From Bacteroidetes bacterium GWA2_32_17 (GTDB lineage Bacteria > Bacteroidota > Bacteroidia > Bacteroidales > GWA2-32-17): 57,778 nucleotides of DNA. Position numbers and translations under genes: made by a program. The notes beneath the pieces were generated by a model that was not told where the DNA came from, made no database searches, and saw only the letters and a list, made by a program, of their open reading frames with translations. Shown here piece by piece: positions 45,347-54,378 of this stretch (the stretch's first letter is position 1; each line of letters opens with the position of its first letter). The stretch is taken from positions 1 to 57,778 of the forward strand of contig MENF01000149.1 of the NCBI GenBank assembly GCA_001769035.1. Direction: 5' to 3'.

Positions 45347-46915
45347 ATGTTACAAAATAACTCAACGTTAAAATCACTCATCGCTAAACTCTGGAATAAC
45401 TTCTGGAGTGGTGGTATAAGCAATCCGCTTACTGCCATTGAGCAAATAACCTATCTCATTTTTATGAAACGCTTAGATGATTTGGAAGCGAAACGTGAAA
45501 GAGATGCTGATTTCACAAGAGAAAAATATAATTCAAGATTCACAGGAAAATTTAAAGTTCCGGGCAGCAACGAAGAAGTTGACAAAAACGAATTACGTTG
45601 GACTGTGTTCAAACACAAGCCAGCCGATGAAATGTTGCTGCATGTACAAACAAAAGTTTTTCCGTTTTTAAAAGAATTGAACGGGGAAACCTCGCCATTT
45701 ACAAAGCACATGGCTAACGCAGTGTTTATAATGCCTAAAGCATCTTTATTGGTGGAAGCCATAAACATTATTGAACAACTTTTTATAGAAATAGAAAAAG
45801 ATGCAAGTGAGGGAGGACAAGCTTTCCAAGACATACAAGGCGATGTTTATGAAATGCTTTTAAGTGCAATTGCAACTGCCGGAAAGAACGGACAGTTCAG
45901 AACGCCACGCCATATTATTAAACTCATGGCTGAATTGGTTGCGCCACAATTAGGTCAACGTATTGCAGACCCTGCATGTGGCACAGGTGGTTTTTTATTG
46001 GGAGCATATCAATACATTCTCACAGATTTAGTTCGTAAAAAAGATAAAGGGAAACTGATTAAAGATGAAGATGGATTTGAGCGGGCAACCATGAGCGCTG
46101 TACTAACTGAAAAAGTTAAAGATATTTTACAGGATAGTTTTTATGGTTTTGATATTGATACAACAATGGTTAGATTGGGCTTGATGAACCTGATGATGCA
46201 CGGTATTGATGAACCACGAATTGATTATAAAGACACATTGAGTAAGAGTTACAATGAGGATAGTCAATACGACATTATAATGGCAAATCCACCATTCACG
46301 GGCAATATTGACAAAGGCGATATAAATGAAAGCTTGAAATTACCAACCACAAAAACAGAATTGTTATTTGTTGAACGCATTTTTACTATGCTGAAAATGG
46401 GTGGCACTTCTGCTGTGATTGTTCCATCCGGTGTAATACAAAATTCCGGTAAAGCATTTGAAGCATTGAGAAAGTTATTAATAGAAAAAACCGAATTGAA
46501 AGCGGTTATAGCAATGCCAAGCGGAGTGTTTAAGCCGTATGCAGGTGTAAGCACTGCCATTTTGATTTTTACAAAAGGTGGTGAAACAACCAATGTTTGG
46601 TTTTACGACATGAAGGCGGATGGATACACATTAGATGATAAGCGAAGTAAAATTACAGAAAGTGATTTGCCCGATATTGTTCAGAGATACAAAACACGAA
46701 ACGAAAAAACCGACACTGATAGAAAAAATAATTTCTTTTTTGTTGGCAAAAAAGAAATTGTAGAAAAAGATTATGATTTGAATTTAAGCACATACAAAGA
46801 AGAAGTTTACGAAGAAGTAATTTATGAAAAGCCGAAAGTGATTTTGAAAAATCTTTCTGCGATTGAAACAAGCATTAACAAAGGGTTGGAAGAACTGACT
46901 GAATTAGTAAAATGA
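45347..46915 (+). CDS. hsdM: Type I DNA adenine methyltransferase M subunit
   Basis: 522 aa. N-terminal HsdM helical domain (LKSLIAKLWNNFWSGG...QITYLIFMKRLDDLEA), then an N6-adenine methyltransferase with SAM motif ADPACGTGGFLLGA (~207-220) and catalytic NPPF (~313-316). The C-terminal coiled region interacts with HsdS. It modifies the site recognised by HsdS. The last bases overlap hsdS by 4 nt (ATGA), so translation is coupled. Confidence 0.96.
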   Translation: MLQNNSTLKSLIAKLWNNFWSGGISNPLTAIEQITYLIFMKRLDDLEAKRERDADFTREKYNSRFTGKFKVPGSNEEVDKNELRWTVFKHKPADEMLLHVQTKVFPFLKELNGETSPFTKHMANAVFIMPKASLLVEAINIIEQLFIEIEKDASEGGQAFQDIQGDVYEMLLSAIATAGKNGQFRTPRHIIKLMAELVAPQLGQRIADPACGTGGFLLGAYQYILTDLVRKKDKGKLIKDEDGFERATMSAVLTEKVKDILQDSFYGFDIDTTMVRLGLMNLMMHGIDEPRIDYKDTLSKSYNEDSQYDIIMANPPFTGNIDKGDINESLKLPTTKTELLFVERIFTMLKMGGTSAVIVPSGVIQNSGKAFEALRKLLIEKTELKAVIAMPSGVFKPYAGVSTAILIFTKGGETTNVWFYDMKADGYTLDDKRSKITESDLPDIVQRYKTRNEKTDTDRKNNFFFVGKKEIVEKDYDLNLSTYKEEVYEEVIYEKPKVILKNLSAIETSINKGLEELTELVK

Positions 46916-48087
46916 CAAAATTAAAACTCACAGATATTGCCCATTATTCAGGTAAAAGAGTTCAGCCATTTGATGGTGTGAAGAAATATTTATCTACTGG
47001 CGATTTGAAAGACGAAGGTTTGAGTTTTGAAGAAGTAACTTATAAAAGCAAACCATCAAGAGCAGATATTATAGTGAGTGAAGGTGATATTCTGTTTGCC
47101 AAAATGGTGAACACTACTAAAGTATTACAAATTGATAAAATGCTTGATGGCATTATTGTGTCAACAGGTTTTTCAGTTCATAAACCTGATGAAAATATTC
47201 TGCATGGAAATTATTTGATACAGTTTTTAAAAAACAATTCTTTTCTAAGACAAAAAAATAAATTATGCACTGGAGCAATTCAATCTGCAATTTCTAATAC
47301 AGGGATTGAAAAAATATTTGTTCCCGTTCCTTCTATCCCCGAGCAAATTCAAATAGCCAATATTTTAAGTAAAGCTGAAACGCTTATTGAACAGCGCAAA
47401 CAAAGCATTGCCCTGCTTGATGAATTTTTAAAAAGCACTTTTTTGGAAATGTTTGGCGATACAACTACAAATAGGAAAAAGTGGGATAAAGTTGAATTGA
47501 AATATTTCGGGGAAATAATAACAGGAAACACACCACCAAGAAATAATCCTGAAAATTATTCTTCTAAATTTATTGAATGGATTAAAACTGATAACATCAC
47601 AAGCGAAAACATTTATATCACAAGTGCAGTTGAATATCTTTCAGAGACAGGATTGAAAAATGCAAGAACAGTTGAAAGCGGAGCATTGCTTGTTGCTTGC
47701 ATTGCAGGAAGCATTGAATCTGTTGGAAGGGCTGCTTTAACAAATAGAAAAGTTTCTTTCAATCAACAAATCAATGCCATTCAACCAAATGATGGAGTTT
47801 CTCCATTGTATTTGTATTGGCTTTTTAAAATTTCAAAAAGCTATGTTCAAAATGCTGCATCAAATGGAATGAAGAAAATTTTAACGAAAGGTGGATTTGA
47901 AAAAATAAAAATGATAAAACCACCCAAAGAACTCCAAACCCAATTTGCCAACATCGTAACCAAAACCGAAATACTGAAAGAGCAATACAAAAACAGTTTG
48001 CAGGAATTGGAAAATTTGTATGGGAGTTTGAGCCAAAGGGCGTTTAAAGGGGAGTTGAAGGCAGAAAGGAAGGCATATAGTCTTTAG
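46912..48087 (+). CDS. hsdS: Type I restriction specificity S subunit
   Basis: 391 aa. Two target-recognition domains (about 1-150 and 190-340) are each followed by a conserved helical spacer (IPEQIQIANILSKAETLIEQ and LQTQFANIVTKTEILKEQ). It gives DNA specificity to the HsdM and HsdR complex. The two TRDs differ, so a bipartite asymmetric target is expected. It overlaps hsdM by 4 nt. The downstream OLD gene starts 27 nt later. Confidence 0.93.
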   Translation: MTKLKLTDIAHYSGKRVQPFDGVKKYLSTGDLKDEGLSFEEVTYKSKPSRADIIVSEGDILFAKMVNTTKVLQIDKMLDGIIVSTGFSVHKPDENILHGNYLIQFLKNNSFLRQKNKLCTGAIQSAISNTGIEKIFVPVPSIPEQIQIANILSKAETLIEQRKQSIALLDEFLKSTFLEMFGDTTTNRKKWDKVELKYFGEIITGNTPPRNNPENYSSKFIEWIKTDNITSENIYITSAVEYLSETGLKNARTVESGALLVACIAGSIESVGRAALTNRKVSFNQQINAIQPNDGVSPLYLYWLFKISKSYVQNAASNGMKKILTKGGFEKIKMIKPPKELQTQFANIVTKTEILKEQYKNSLQELENLYGSLSQRAFKGELKAERKAYSL

Positions 48088-48114
48088 AAAAAATATAAGA
48101 AAGCAAAAAATAAC

Positions 48115-49911
48115 ATGTATATCTCAAACTTAAAACTTTGGAACTATAGAAAATTCGGCGAAGAAGGAGATTTTAATCCTGACAATCCACCGAATTTAAA
48201 TTTAAATTTTACAAAAGGTTTAAATGTAATTATTGGAGAAAACGATTCTGGTAAGTCTGCCATTATTGATGCAATAAAATTGGTGCTGAAAACACACAGT
48301 TATGAATACATTAAGATAGAACATAACGACTTCTATAATAAGTCTAATCGTTTCAGAATAGAAATCCAATTTGATAATCTTTCTCCAGATGAAGCAAAAA
48401 ACTTCACCGAATGGCTTGGATGGACTGGAACTGGTGAAAAAGCTGAACCTTATTTAAAAGTAAATTTGGATGTAAAACGGAAAGGAGATAAAATATTTCC
48501 AAGTGATGTAAAAGCTGGTGTAGATGAAGATGGTTATCAACTGACAGCAGAAGCTAGAGAATATTTGAAAGCCACTTATCTTAAACCATTACGTGATGCC
48601 GAAAATGAATTAATAGCAAAAAAGAATTCGAGATTATCTCAAATTTTGATTGGAGACGAAGCATTTAAGGGCAAGGAAAAGGATCACGAGCTTGTTGTTA
48701 TATTTAATGAATTTAATAACAATCTTAAAAAATACTTTACAGGAGAATTGAACGAAAACAAAGAAGGTAAGGTAATCAAGGACAAAATTGATGGTTATAT
48801 TAAGCAGTTTTACAGTAAAAATAATGAAACAGAATTTGAAACTGCCAAAGGGGAAATAAAAAGCATATTAGAAAAATTAACTCTTATGCTCAAAGATGAA
48901 CCAAATCCGGGCTTGGGTACACTAAACAGACTATGTATGGCAGCCGAATTGCTTCATCTTGGTAAGGAAAACTGGACAGGAATACGTTTAGGGCTAATTG
49001 AAGAGTTGGAAGCCCATTTGCATCCACAAGCTCAAATGCAGGTGATTGAAACATTACAACGACTGGATACAATACAATTAATATTAACAACGCACAGTCC
49101 TAATCTTGCCTCAAAAGTTAAACTTGAAAACTTAATTATCTGCAATAATAGTAATGCTTTCCCAATGGGTTCAGATTACACAAAACTGGATTCCAACGAT
49201 TATAAGTTTTTAGAAAAATTTCTTGACACAACAAAGGCAAATTTATTCTTTGCAAAAGGAGTTATACTTGTTGAAGGTTGGGCAGAAGAGATACTTATTC
49301 CAAGCATTGCAAAGAGCATCGGAATTAATTTAACCGAAAAAGGCGTTTCGATTGTTAATGTCGGAAATCTTGCTTTTAATAGATATGCAAATATTTTCCT
49401 TCGGAAAGTTGACCCCGATATGATAAATCATATTGCTGTGCTTACAGATTCTGATATTAGAGATTATGATAGAAAAAAAGATGCAACAGGTGAATTTATT
49501 TATGAAAAAAGAGTTGCAACAACCGTTAAAGCAGAAACTGACCGGAAAATAATTGATTTAACCGCCAAATCTGAAAAAAATGTAAAATATTTTATTGCTC
49601 CTAACTGGACTTTAGAATATTCATTATTCAAATCAACAAGTCTGTCAGCAATTTTTCAAGAAGTTGTAAAAGCAATCCATACAGGTACAGATTGGAATAC
49701 TGATTTTGAAAAATCACTTGCAGAAAAATTAATCAATAAAGGATTAAAGAAAACAGAAATTGCATATCAAATTGCAAATTTAATTGATAAGGATTTAAGC
49801 GATTTTGAAAATGGAACAATAACAGCCAAAAGAATAAACATCAATAAAGAAGATGCGACAGATTCAATTAATTACCTTGTAAAAGCTATTCAATATGCCG
49901 CAGGTTATTAA
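48115..49911 (+). CDS. gajA: OLD-family ATPase-TOPRIM nuclease, Gabija GajA-like
   Basis: 598 aa. An ABC-type ATPase domain has Walker A GENDSGKSAI (41-50) and Walker B GLIEELEAHLHPQ (~293). A TOPRIM nuclease domain follows with the Glu motif ILVEGWAEE (~384-392) and the DxD motif LTDSD (~443-447). The stop lies 17 nt inside the start of a UvrD-like helicase gene. An OLD protein (class 2) directly followed by a UvrD-type helicase is the composition of the Gabija anti-phage system. In that system GajA is a nicking endonuclease normally held back by nucleotides. Placement is right after the type I RM genes. Family call firm, system call inferred from gene pair. Confidence 0.87.
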   Translation: MYISNLKLWNYRKFGEEGDFNPDNPPNLNLNFTKGLNVIIGENDSGKSAIIDAIKLVLKTHSYEYIKIEHNDFYNKSNRFRIEIQFDNLSPDEAKNFTEWLGWTGTGEKAEPYLKVNLDVKRKGDKIFPSDVKAGVDEDGYQLTAEAREYLKATYLKPLRDAENELIAKKNSRLSQILIGDEAFKGKEKDHELVVIFNEFNNNLKKYFTGELNENKEGKVIKDKIDGYIKQFYSKNNETEFETAKGEIKSILEKLTLMLKDEPNPGLGTLNRLCMAAELLHLGKENWTGIRLGLIEELEAHLHPQAQMQVIETLQRLDTIQLILTTHSPNLASKVKLENLIICNNSNAFPMGSDYTKLDSNDYKFLEKFLDTTKANLFFAKGVILVEGWAEEILIPSIAKSIGINLTEKGVSIVNVGNLAFNRYANIFLRKVDPDMINHIAVLTDSDIRDYDRKKDATGEFIYEKRVATTVKAETDRKIIDLTAKSEKNVKYFIAPNWTLEYSLFKSTSLSAIFQEVVKAIHTGTDWNTDFEKSLAEKLINKGLKKTEIAYQIANLIDKDLSDFENGTITAKRININKEDATDSINYLVKAIQYAAGY

Positions 49912-51955
49912 TATAACCGATGAGGATATTCTTTTTGCGGAAAGTATTCTTCTTCCAGTGGGTAAGTTTTTTGACGAAGAAAGAAAAACCTTTATTCGTA
50001 ATTTTGAAACAATAGATTTGCAAGCCGTTCCGGGTAGCGGTAAAACAACGGCTTTACTTGCTAAACTTTTGATATTAGAGAGAAAACTGCCATTTGAGGA
50101 TGGTTCAGGAATACTTGTTTTATCACATACAAATTCAGCTATTGACGAGATAATTCATAAAATTAAAAAACATTGTCCAAAACTTTTTTCATATCCGAAT
50201 TTTATAGGAACAATACAAAGTTTTACAGATGAGTTTTTAGCTATTCCTTATGGACATAATATTTTGAATGTAAGAATTGGTTGGATTGATAAAGGAAAAT
50301 ATGAAGAAAGATTATGGGGAAACTTTCAGCGAATTGCATGGAATAAAAAATTCGAACAACCCACAAAATGGTTTTATGGTCGACATATTGATAGAGCGAA
50401 AGATGAAGCAAAAATTCAAAACAAAACGGAAAGTATAATATGCGCGGAACTTATTGAAAAAGATGTTAAAAGTTTATATTACGATTTTACAACCGATACA
50501 ATTAATTCATCATTTAGTCATAAAACTATTCTTAAAACGAATACTAATCCTAAATTTATCGGACTAAAATTAATAATTGAGGAAGTTTTAGGCAGTGGGA
50601 TAATTTCGTATGATTACGCATATTGTTTGGGAAAAAGCTACATTCAAGAAATCCCATTAGTAAAAACTCTTTTACAAAAAAGGTTTCGTTATGTTTTTGT
50701 TGATGAAATGCAGGACATGGATGAACATCAATATAACCTTCTTGAAAGTATTTTTCATGATGGAGGAAAAAGCATTTCGATTTATCAACGTATTGGTGAT
50801 AAAAATCAGGCCATTTTTAATTCTGTTAAAGTAAGTGATATATGGAAAGACAGAGAATTAGTCTTGCCTTTAAAAGGCAGTCAGAGATTGAGCAAGCCTA
50901 TTGCAGATGTATTAAATTACTTTGCTTTATATAGAAATGAAACATTTGAAATAGTCGGCTTACGGAGTGGTGATCTCAAACCACACATATTACTTTATAA
51001 TAATGACACTATTAAAGATGTAATCCCTTTCTTTTCGGACATTGTGAAAACTTACAAGCAAAATGACAAATTAGTTGATCTCGATAGATATCCCATTAAG
51101 GTAATTTCATGGAGTACCGAATGGAATACGCGGGAAGAAAAAGACGATTTGGCAAAAATTCGTTTAGTGGATTATCATTCAAAATTTGAAAAGAATAAAC
51201 ACAAACCTAAGCAAGATTATAATTGTTTAAAAAGCTACTTACTATATTTCGATAATAGAAAGCAAACTCTTGAACCAATAAGAAAAAATATTCTGAATGC
51301 ATTTTTAAAAGTGTTACGCTTAGAAGAAATAGAGGATGAAAAAAAGAGATACTTTACCAAAAGAACCCTTTTGGCATATTTAAAAGATAAGGATTTATTA
51401 GAATCAACAAATAATTATGAAACATTAAAACTCCATCTTTATAATTGGTCTATTGGCATTATCCGGAACAAAATCGAAGAAGTATGGAATGAAACAAAAT
51501 TATACATGTCTATTTTTATACGAATTTTTGGCAAAGAAATAAATAAAAGCACGCAGTTTATTTCTGAAAGTATATGTCAAAAACAAGAAAATATAATTGA
51601 AAATAATCCAAATCTTTTACAAGTTGATAATTTAAACATGGAAGTTTCCACAATACATTCAACTAAAGGGCAAACACATTGTGCCACACTTTATTTGGAA
51701 TCATATTATTATCAAGATGGAAGAGGAGATAATGCTAAGTCTTATGAATCACAAAGATTGGCAGATCAATTTTTGGGAAAACCAATTTCAACGAATGCAG
51801 GACAACATGTAAAAGAATCATTAAAAATGGCTTATGTTGGATTATCAAGAGCAACAAATTTGCTTTGTGTGGCAGTGCATGAGGACAGATTTAATAAACA
51901 CTTATGCAATATTGATAAGAACAAATGGGAGGTAAAGAAAGTTGTAAAAAAATAA
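49895..51955 (+). CDS. gajB: UvrD/Rep-like helicase, Gabija GajB-like
   Basis: 686 aa. Superfamily-1 helicase motifs: Walker A LQAVPGSGKTTALL (42-55), motif II VFVDEMQDMDEHQ (~266), motif IV-like NQAIFNS, motif V STIHSTKGQTHC (~584) and motif VI AYVGLSRATNLL (~644). The start overlaps the upstream gene by 17 nt, so production is coupled. It is longer than the ~500-residue GajB known from Bacillus; the extra length lies between motifs IV and V. It probably senses DNA ends or unwinds DNA to stimulate GajA. Confidence 0.85.
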   Translation: MPQVINITDEDILFAESILLPVGKFFDEERKTFIRNFETIDLQAVPGSGKTTALLAKLLILERKLPFEDGSGILVLSHTNSAIDEIIHKIKKHCPKLFSYPNFIGTIQSFTDEFLAIPYGHNILNVRIGWIDKGKYEERLWGNFQRIAWNKKFEQPTKWFYGRHIDRAKDEAKIQNKTESIICAELIEKDVKSLYYDFTTDTINSSFSHKTILKTNTNPKFIGLKLIIEEVLGSGIISYDYAYCLGKSYIQEIPLVKTLLQKRFRYVFVDEMQDMDEHQYNLLESIFHDGGKSISIYQRIGDKNQAIFNSVKVSDIWKDRELVLPLKGSQRLSKPIADVLNYFALYRNETFEIVGLRSGDLKPHILLYNNDTIKDVIPFFSDIVKTYKQNDKLVDLDRYPIKVISWSTEWNTREEKDDLAKIRLVDYHSKFEKNKHKPKQDYNCLKSYLLYFDNRKQTLEPIRKNILNAFLKVLRLEEIEDEKKRYFTKRTLLAYLKDKDLLESTNNYETLKLHLYNWSIGIIRNKIEEVWNETKLYMSIFIRIFGKEINKSTQFISESICQKQENIIENNPNLLQVDNLNMEVSTIHSTKGQTHCATLYLESYYYQDGRGDNAKSYESQRLADQFLGKPISTNAGQHVKESLKMAYVGLSRATNLLCVAVHEDRFNKHLCNIDKNKWEVKKVVKK

Positions 51956-52213
51956 CTTGCATTTACTTGTCCTAACATAGCAAATGAAAGAAACTAAAAC
52001 GATAGACAAGAACCGCCAGTGCATAACAGGCGGTATATTTTATTGCCGGGACAGTGCGGGTTTCAGCGTTTCTGCATCTACTAAACTTTCGTGTATTTTG
52101 ACAGGACAGTGCTTCGAAATCGGCAACTTTTCATACCGCCAAACGTCGTTTTTGCCAATCCTTAGAAAAACATACAGTCAGCACAATGAATTATTGACGA
52201 AAATAAAATAAAA
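51956..52213. repeat. Intergenic repeat with GGCGGTAT/ATACCGCC stem
   Basis: A non-coding-looking stretch with a higher GC content. AACAGGCGGTAT at 52027 pairs with CATACCGCCAAAC near 52134 across a ~100-nt loop. The open frame 51984-52211 (Cys/Ser/Thr-rich) has the flavour of translated Bacteroidota intergenic sequence, not of a protein. It is not an integron attC site by the usual core motifs. Confidence 0.4.
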
Positions 52214-52963
52214 ATGAAAACTTCAAGAAATTTTGGAGAAGAAAAACATATTAAGATTGTGAATTTGTATAAGCAAGGGCTTTCATCTCTAGACATAGCA
52301 CATTTGTTACAAATAAGCAGGAGCCAGGTTGATAGCGTTTTAAAAATTCGGAATGAGTTTGTTTTTAATTTTGAAAAAAAGAAAAGAGATCAGCAAATAA
52401 TAAATTTGTTTGAACAAGGGAAATCGGTTAAAGATATTTGTAAGCAGCTTAATCGTTGTTCAAAAACTGTTAAAACAGTACTTATTGCAAGAGGATTATT
52501 AATAAAGAAATATAAGAATGTAAAAATAAGGAAGCGCGATGAAACAATTTGTCAATTATATTCGGATGGAAAATCAATGTCTGATATTGCAAAAGAATTG
52601 GAATTATGTGAAACCACTGTTTATTATGCCGTCAGTCGTATTGGAATATCACGCTTACCTGGTTTGCTATTCAGAAATGAGCGAAATAAAAAAATTATTG
52701 AATTAATAGAAGAAAATAAAAATTCTAAAGTAGCAACAGAAGCAACTGGGTTAAATAAAACATCCGTCTGTGATATTGTTAGATACGCCGGTAAACCTTT
52801 AAGCAAAATAAAGGAAGATAAAATTAAAAAAAGAAACATTCATATATGTCAATTTTATACACAAGGAATGCCGATTGGAAAAATTGCCAAAAAAATCAAA
52901 ATGCAAAGACATACAATAAGGAGAATATTACGAAGTGAAGGTGTATATGTGGAGAAGAAATGA
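52214..52963 (+). CDS. Protein of five tandem helix-turn-helix units
   Basis: 249 aa, made almost wholly of five ~48-residue repeats, each with an HTH of Trp-repressor/resolvase-like type: IVNLYKQGLSSLDIAHLLQ; IINLFEQGKSVKDICKQLN; ICQLYSDGKSMSDIAKELE; IIELIEENKNSKVATEATG; ICQFYTQGMPIGKIAKKIK. Each is followed by a 'xxTVxxVLxxxG' recognition helix and a basic patch. No catalytic domain is visible, so it is a DNA-binding array. It lies in the accessory island, downstream of Gabija. A regulator of the island or a mobile-element protein is possible. A 33-aa ORF overlaps its stop by 4 nt. Confidence 0.75.
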   Translation: MKTSRNFGEEKHIKIVNLYKQGLSSLDIAHLLQISRSQVDSVLKIRNEFVFNFEKKKRDQQIINLFEQGKSVKDICKQLNRCSKTVKTVLIARGLLIKKYKNVKIRKRDETICQLYSDGKSMSDIAKELELCETTVYYAVSRIGISRLPGLLFRNERNKKIIELIEENKNSKVATEATGLNKTSVCDIVRYAGKPLSKIKEDKIKKRNIHICQFYTQGMPIGKIAKKIKMQRHTIRRILRSEGVYVEKK

Positions 52964-53061
52964 AAATCAATAAAGAAGATTTAAATGCAAGCATTTATTT
53001 TTATGACTTGAAACAAGACACAAAAAGTATAGCAACAGGAAATCTTATAATCATTGACTGA
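52960..53061 (+). CDS. Possible small ORF overlapping the HTH-array gene
   Basis: 33 codons from the ATG at 52960 (ATGA overlap with the preceding gene) to TGA at 53059. The peptide begins MKINKEDLNASIYFYDLKQD. The coupling overlap is suggestive of real translation, but the product is short and unknown; it could be the N-terminal relic of a truncated gene. Confidence 0.3.
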   Translation: MKINKEDLNASIYFYDLKQDTKSIATGNLIIID

Positions 53062-53139
53062 CAAATAAAGCACAGGCACTAACACACGTTTGGCAAAAAC
53101 TAGGCAGTAACGTGTAACTTTACACATTCAATAATAAAT

Positions 53140-53147
53140 TATCTTTG
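53140..53147 (+). promoter_or_regulatory. Candidate -7 box (TATCTTTG) for a structured RNA
   Basis: TATCTTTG fits TAnnTTTG. The same box is at 55150-55157; there a TTGA lies 21 nt upstream, a fair -33 spacing. Transcription would begin near 53153, at the left arm of the candidate pseudoknot. Confidence 0.35.
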
Positions 53148-53225
53148 TAGCGGTTTGACTCCGACTGCAAGTAAATGCTCGTCGTTTCTTAGTTTAAACC
53201 GTTATTTTTATATCGAGCATACTAC
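53148..53225 (+). ncRNA. Candidate structured RNA with interleaved stems, copy 1
   Basis: CGGTTT (53151-53156) can pair with AAACCG (53196-53201), and ATGCTCG (53175-53181) with CGAGCAT (53214-53220). The pairs interleave, as in an H-type pseudoknot. Both stems are kept in the second copy. A promoter-like box lies just upstream. No known RNA family is recognised; this is inference from sequence only. Confidence 0.25.
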
Positions 53226-53294
53226 TATAATCCAAAGTAAAAAAACAATAGAAAAGATAAACTTTTTACTCAAAAAAGATTAAAAAATAAAATG

Positions 53295-53302
53295 TATTTT
53301 TG
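53295..53302 (+). promoter_or_regulatory. Candidate -7 box (TATTTTTG) of the small ORF
   Basis: Fits TAnnTTTG, 22 nt upstream of the ATG at 53325. The same box is at 55305-55312 in the second copy. Confidence 0.35.
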
Positions 53303-53324
53303 CGGTATTATTTTAATTTTATAA

Positions 53325-53465
53325 ATGGTAGATAAAAAACCATATATAGAAACAATTATTGAAATTAGCCGCTCCTATTTGAAAAAAACATTTTCAAATA
53401 AAGAAAGGCTTGTGGAGTTTTTGCAAACAGTTGACTTTTTAAAAACTAAAACAAATAGCAAATAA
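53325..53465 (+). pseudogene. Truncated copy of a small ORF
   Basis: 46 codons, identical at the start to the 68-aa ORF at 55335 (MVDKKPYIETIIEISRSYLK). After FLKTKTNSK it ends in TAA, just past the end of the duplicated segment, so it lost its last third when the duplication was made or when the downstream REP-like elements arrived. Confidence 0.6.
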
Positions 53466-53476
53466 TTATCAAAAAG

Positions 53477-53640
53477 AACAAAGCTCCAGCGGAGCGCCCT
53501 GATAATTATTCATACCATTATGCAAAAACAATTTGAGCATACATTTGTGAATATGTGTTTGCCATATTTACAGGACGCTCCTTCGGAGCTTTTGGTTAAT
53601 AATAATATTTGTTTCTATAAACAGTCAGCTACTCCGTAGC
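53477..53640. repeat. REP-like GCTCC palindromes
   Basis: Three small palindromes: GCTCCAGCGGAGC (53483-53495), GCTCCTTCGGAGC (53577-53589) and GCTACTCCGTAGC (53628-53640). The first two, with their flanks (AAAGCTCC...CCTGATAA and TTACAGGAC...GGAGCTTTT), form an inverted pair. They resemble the REP-type units scattered in many Bacteroidota genomes. Confidence 0.6.
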
Positions 53641-53662
53641 AAAAATATTTATTAATTTATTA

Positions 53663-53814
53663 GGCTCTATTCTATAAAACGGTTGATGGTTCATATTAAA
53701 GATAACAGTATCTATGGGCATATGCTTAAATTGAACCATATAAAACACATTTTGTAACATGCTAATAATTAATTATGTTGTAACAAGCCATCAACCATAT
53801 TTTAGAATAGAGCC
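53663..53814. mobile_element. 152-bp MITE with GGCTCTATTCTA ends
   Basis: The left end GGCTCTATTCTATAAAACGG and the right end, read inward as GGCTCTATTCTAAAATATGG, form terminal inverted repeats of about 27 bp, both continuing with TTGATGG. The interior is non-coding. GGCTCT-type ends occur in some ISL3-like insertion sequences, so a MITE of such an element is possible. No clear target duplication. Confidence 0.7.
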
Positions 53815-54078
53815 ATTTCTTATTGACAAAATGATGTTGTTTATTTACCCCTTTTTTGTTACACACTCAAATTATTTGTACTTTTGAACTTTTTATAGAG
53901 CTTACTACGGGTGTGCTCTGCTCATGCAAGGCACACACATTGTGCAAAAAAACATTAAAACGGTTTTTACACTTGTCCGTTATGCTCCATGCCGACAAAA
54001 AAATCGGGATTTTATGAATATTCAGGGAAATTCATTAAATTTGCCATAAATAAAGATATAAAATAAAAAAAAGTAATA
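53815..54078. other. Intergenic region upstream of mntA
   Basis: Non-coding, containing the tract TTGTCCGTTATGCTCCATGC near 53970. No promoter could be set with confidence; the ATG at 54079 follows an A-rich leader. Confidence 0.3.
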
Positions 54079-54378
54079 ATGTTTTCAAGAACTGATATAT
54101 TGAATTATTTAAGGGACAATAAAACCTTTTTCAAAATAAAATACGATGTAATTAAGATAGGAATATTTGGATCTTATGCAAGAGAAGAACAGACAGAGAA
54201 AAGTGATATTGATATTATTGTTGAATTTGATGACAATACAGCAAATCTTTATGACAAAAAGTTCGAGTTACGTGAATATTTAATTTCTCAATTTAAAACC
54301 AAGATTGATTTATGCAGAGAAGGTGCAATCAAACCGATTTTTAAATCAATAATACTTAAAGACGCTATTTATGTATAG
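54079..54378 (+). CDS. mntA: MNT-type nucleotidyltransferase antitoxin
   Basis: 99 aa. It has the minimal nucleotidyltransferase signature GSYAREEQTEKSDIDIIVEF (GSx10DxD), with the third acidic residue likely in KTKIDLC. In HEPN-MNT modules the MNT protein AMPylates and silences the HEPN RNase toxin. The expected HEPN partner downstream is only a remnant (54562-54663), so this antitoxin is now orphaned. Length and motifs are normal. Confidence 0.85.
   Translation: MFSRTDILNYLRDNKTFFKIKYDVIKIGIFGSYAREEQTEKSDIDIIVEFDDNTANLYDKKFELREYLISQFKTKIDLCREGAIKPIFKSIILKDAIYV

Larger units (their letters stand above)
53103..53461 (+). repeat. 359-bp direct repeat, copy 1
   Basis: Near-identical to 55113-55471 (constant offset 2010). 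It contains a promoter-like box, a candidate structured RNA, a second promoter-like box and the first ~45 codons of a small ORF. Differences are a few substitutions, densest at the ends. Confidence 0.9.

Noticed and set aside
51984-52211. A 75-codon open frame between gajB and the HTH-array gene
   Set aside because: It covers a region with a long-range inverted repeat; the translation looks like intergenic sequence. An integron attC site was considered, but the core sites do not fit.
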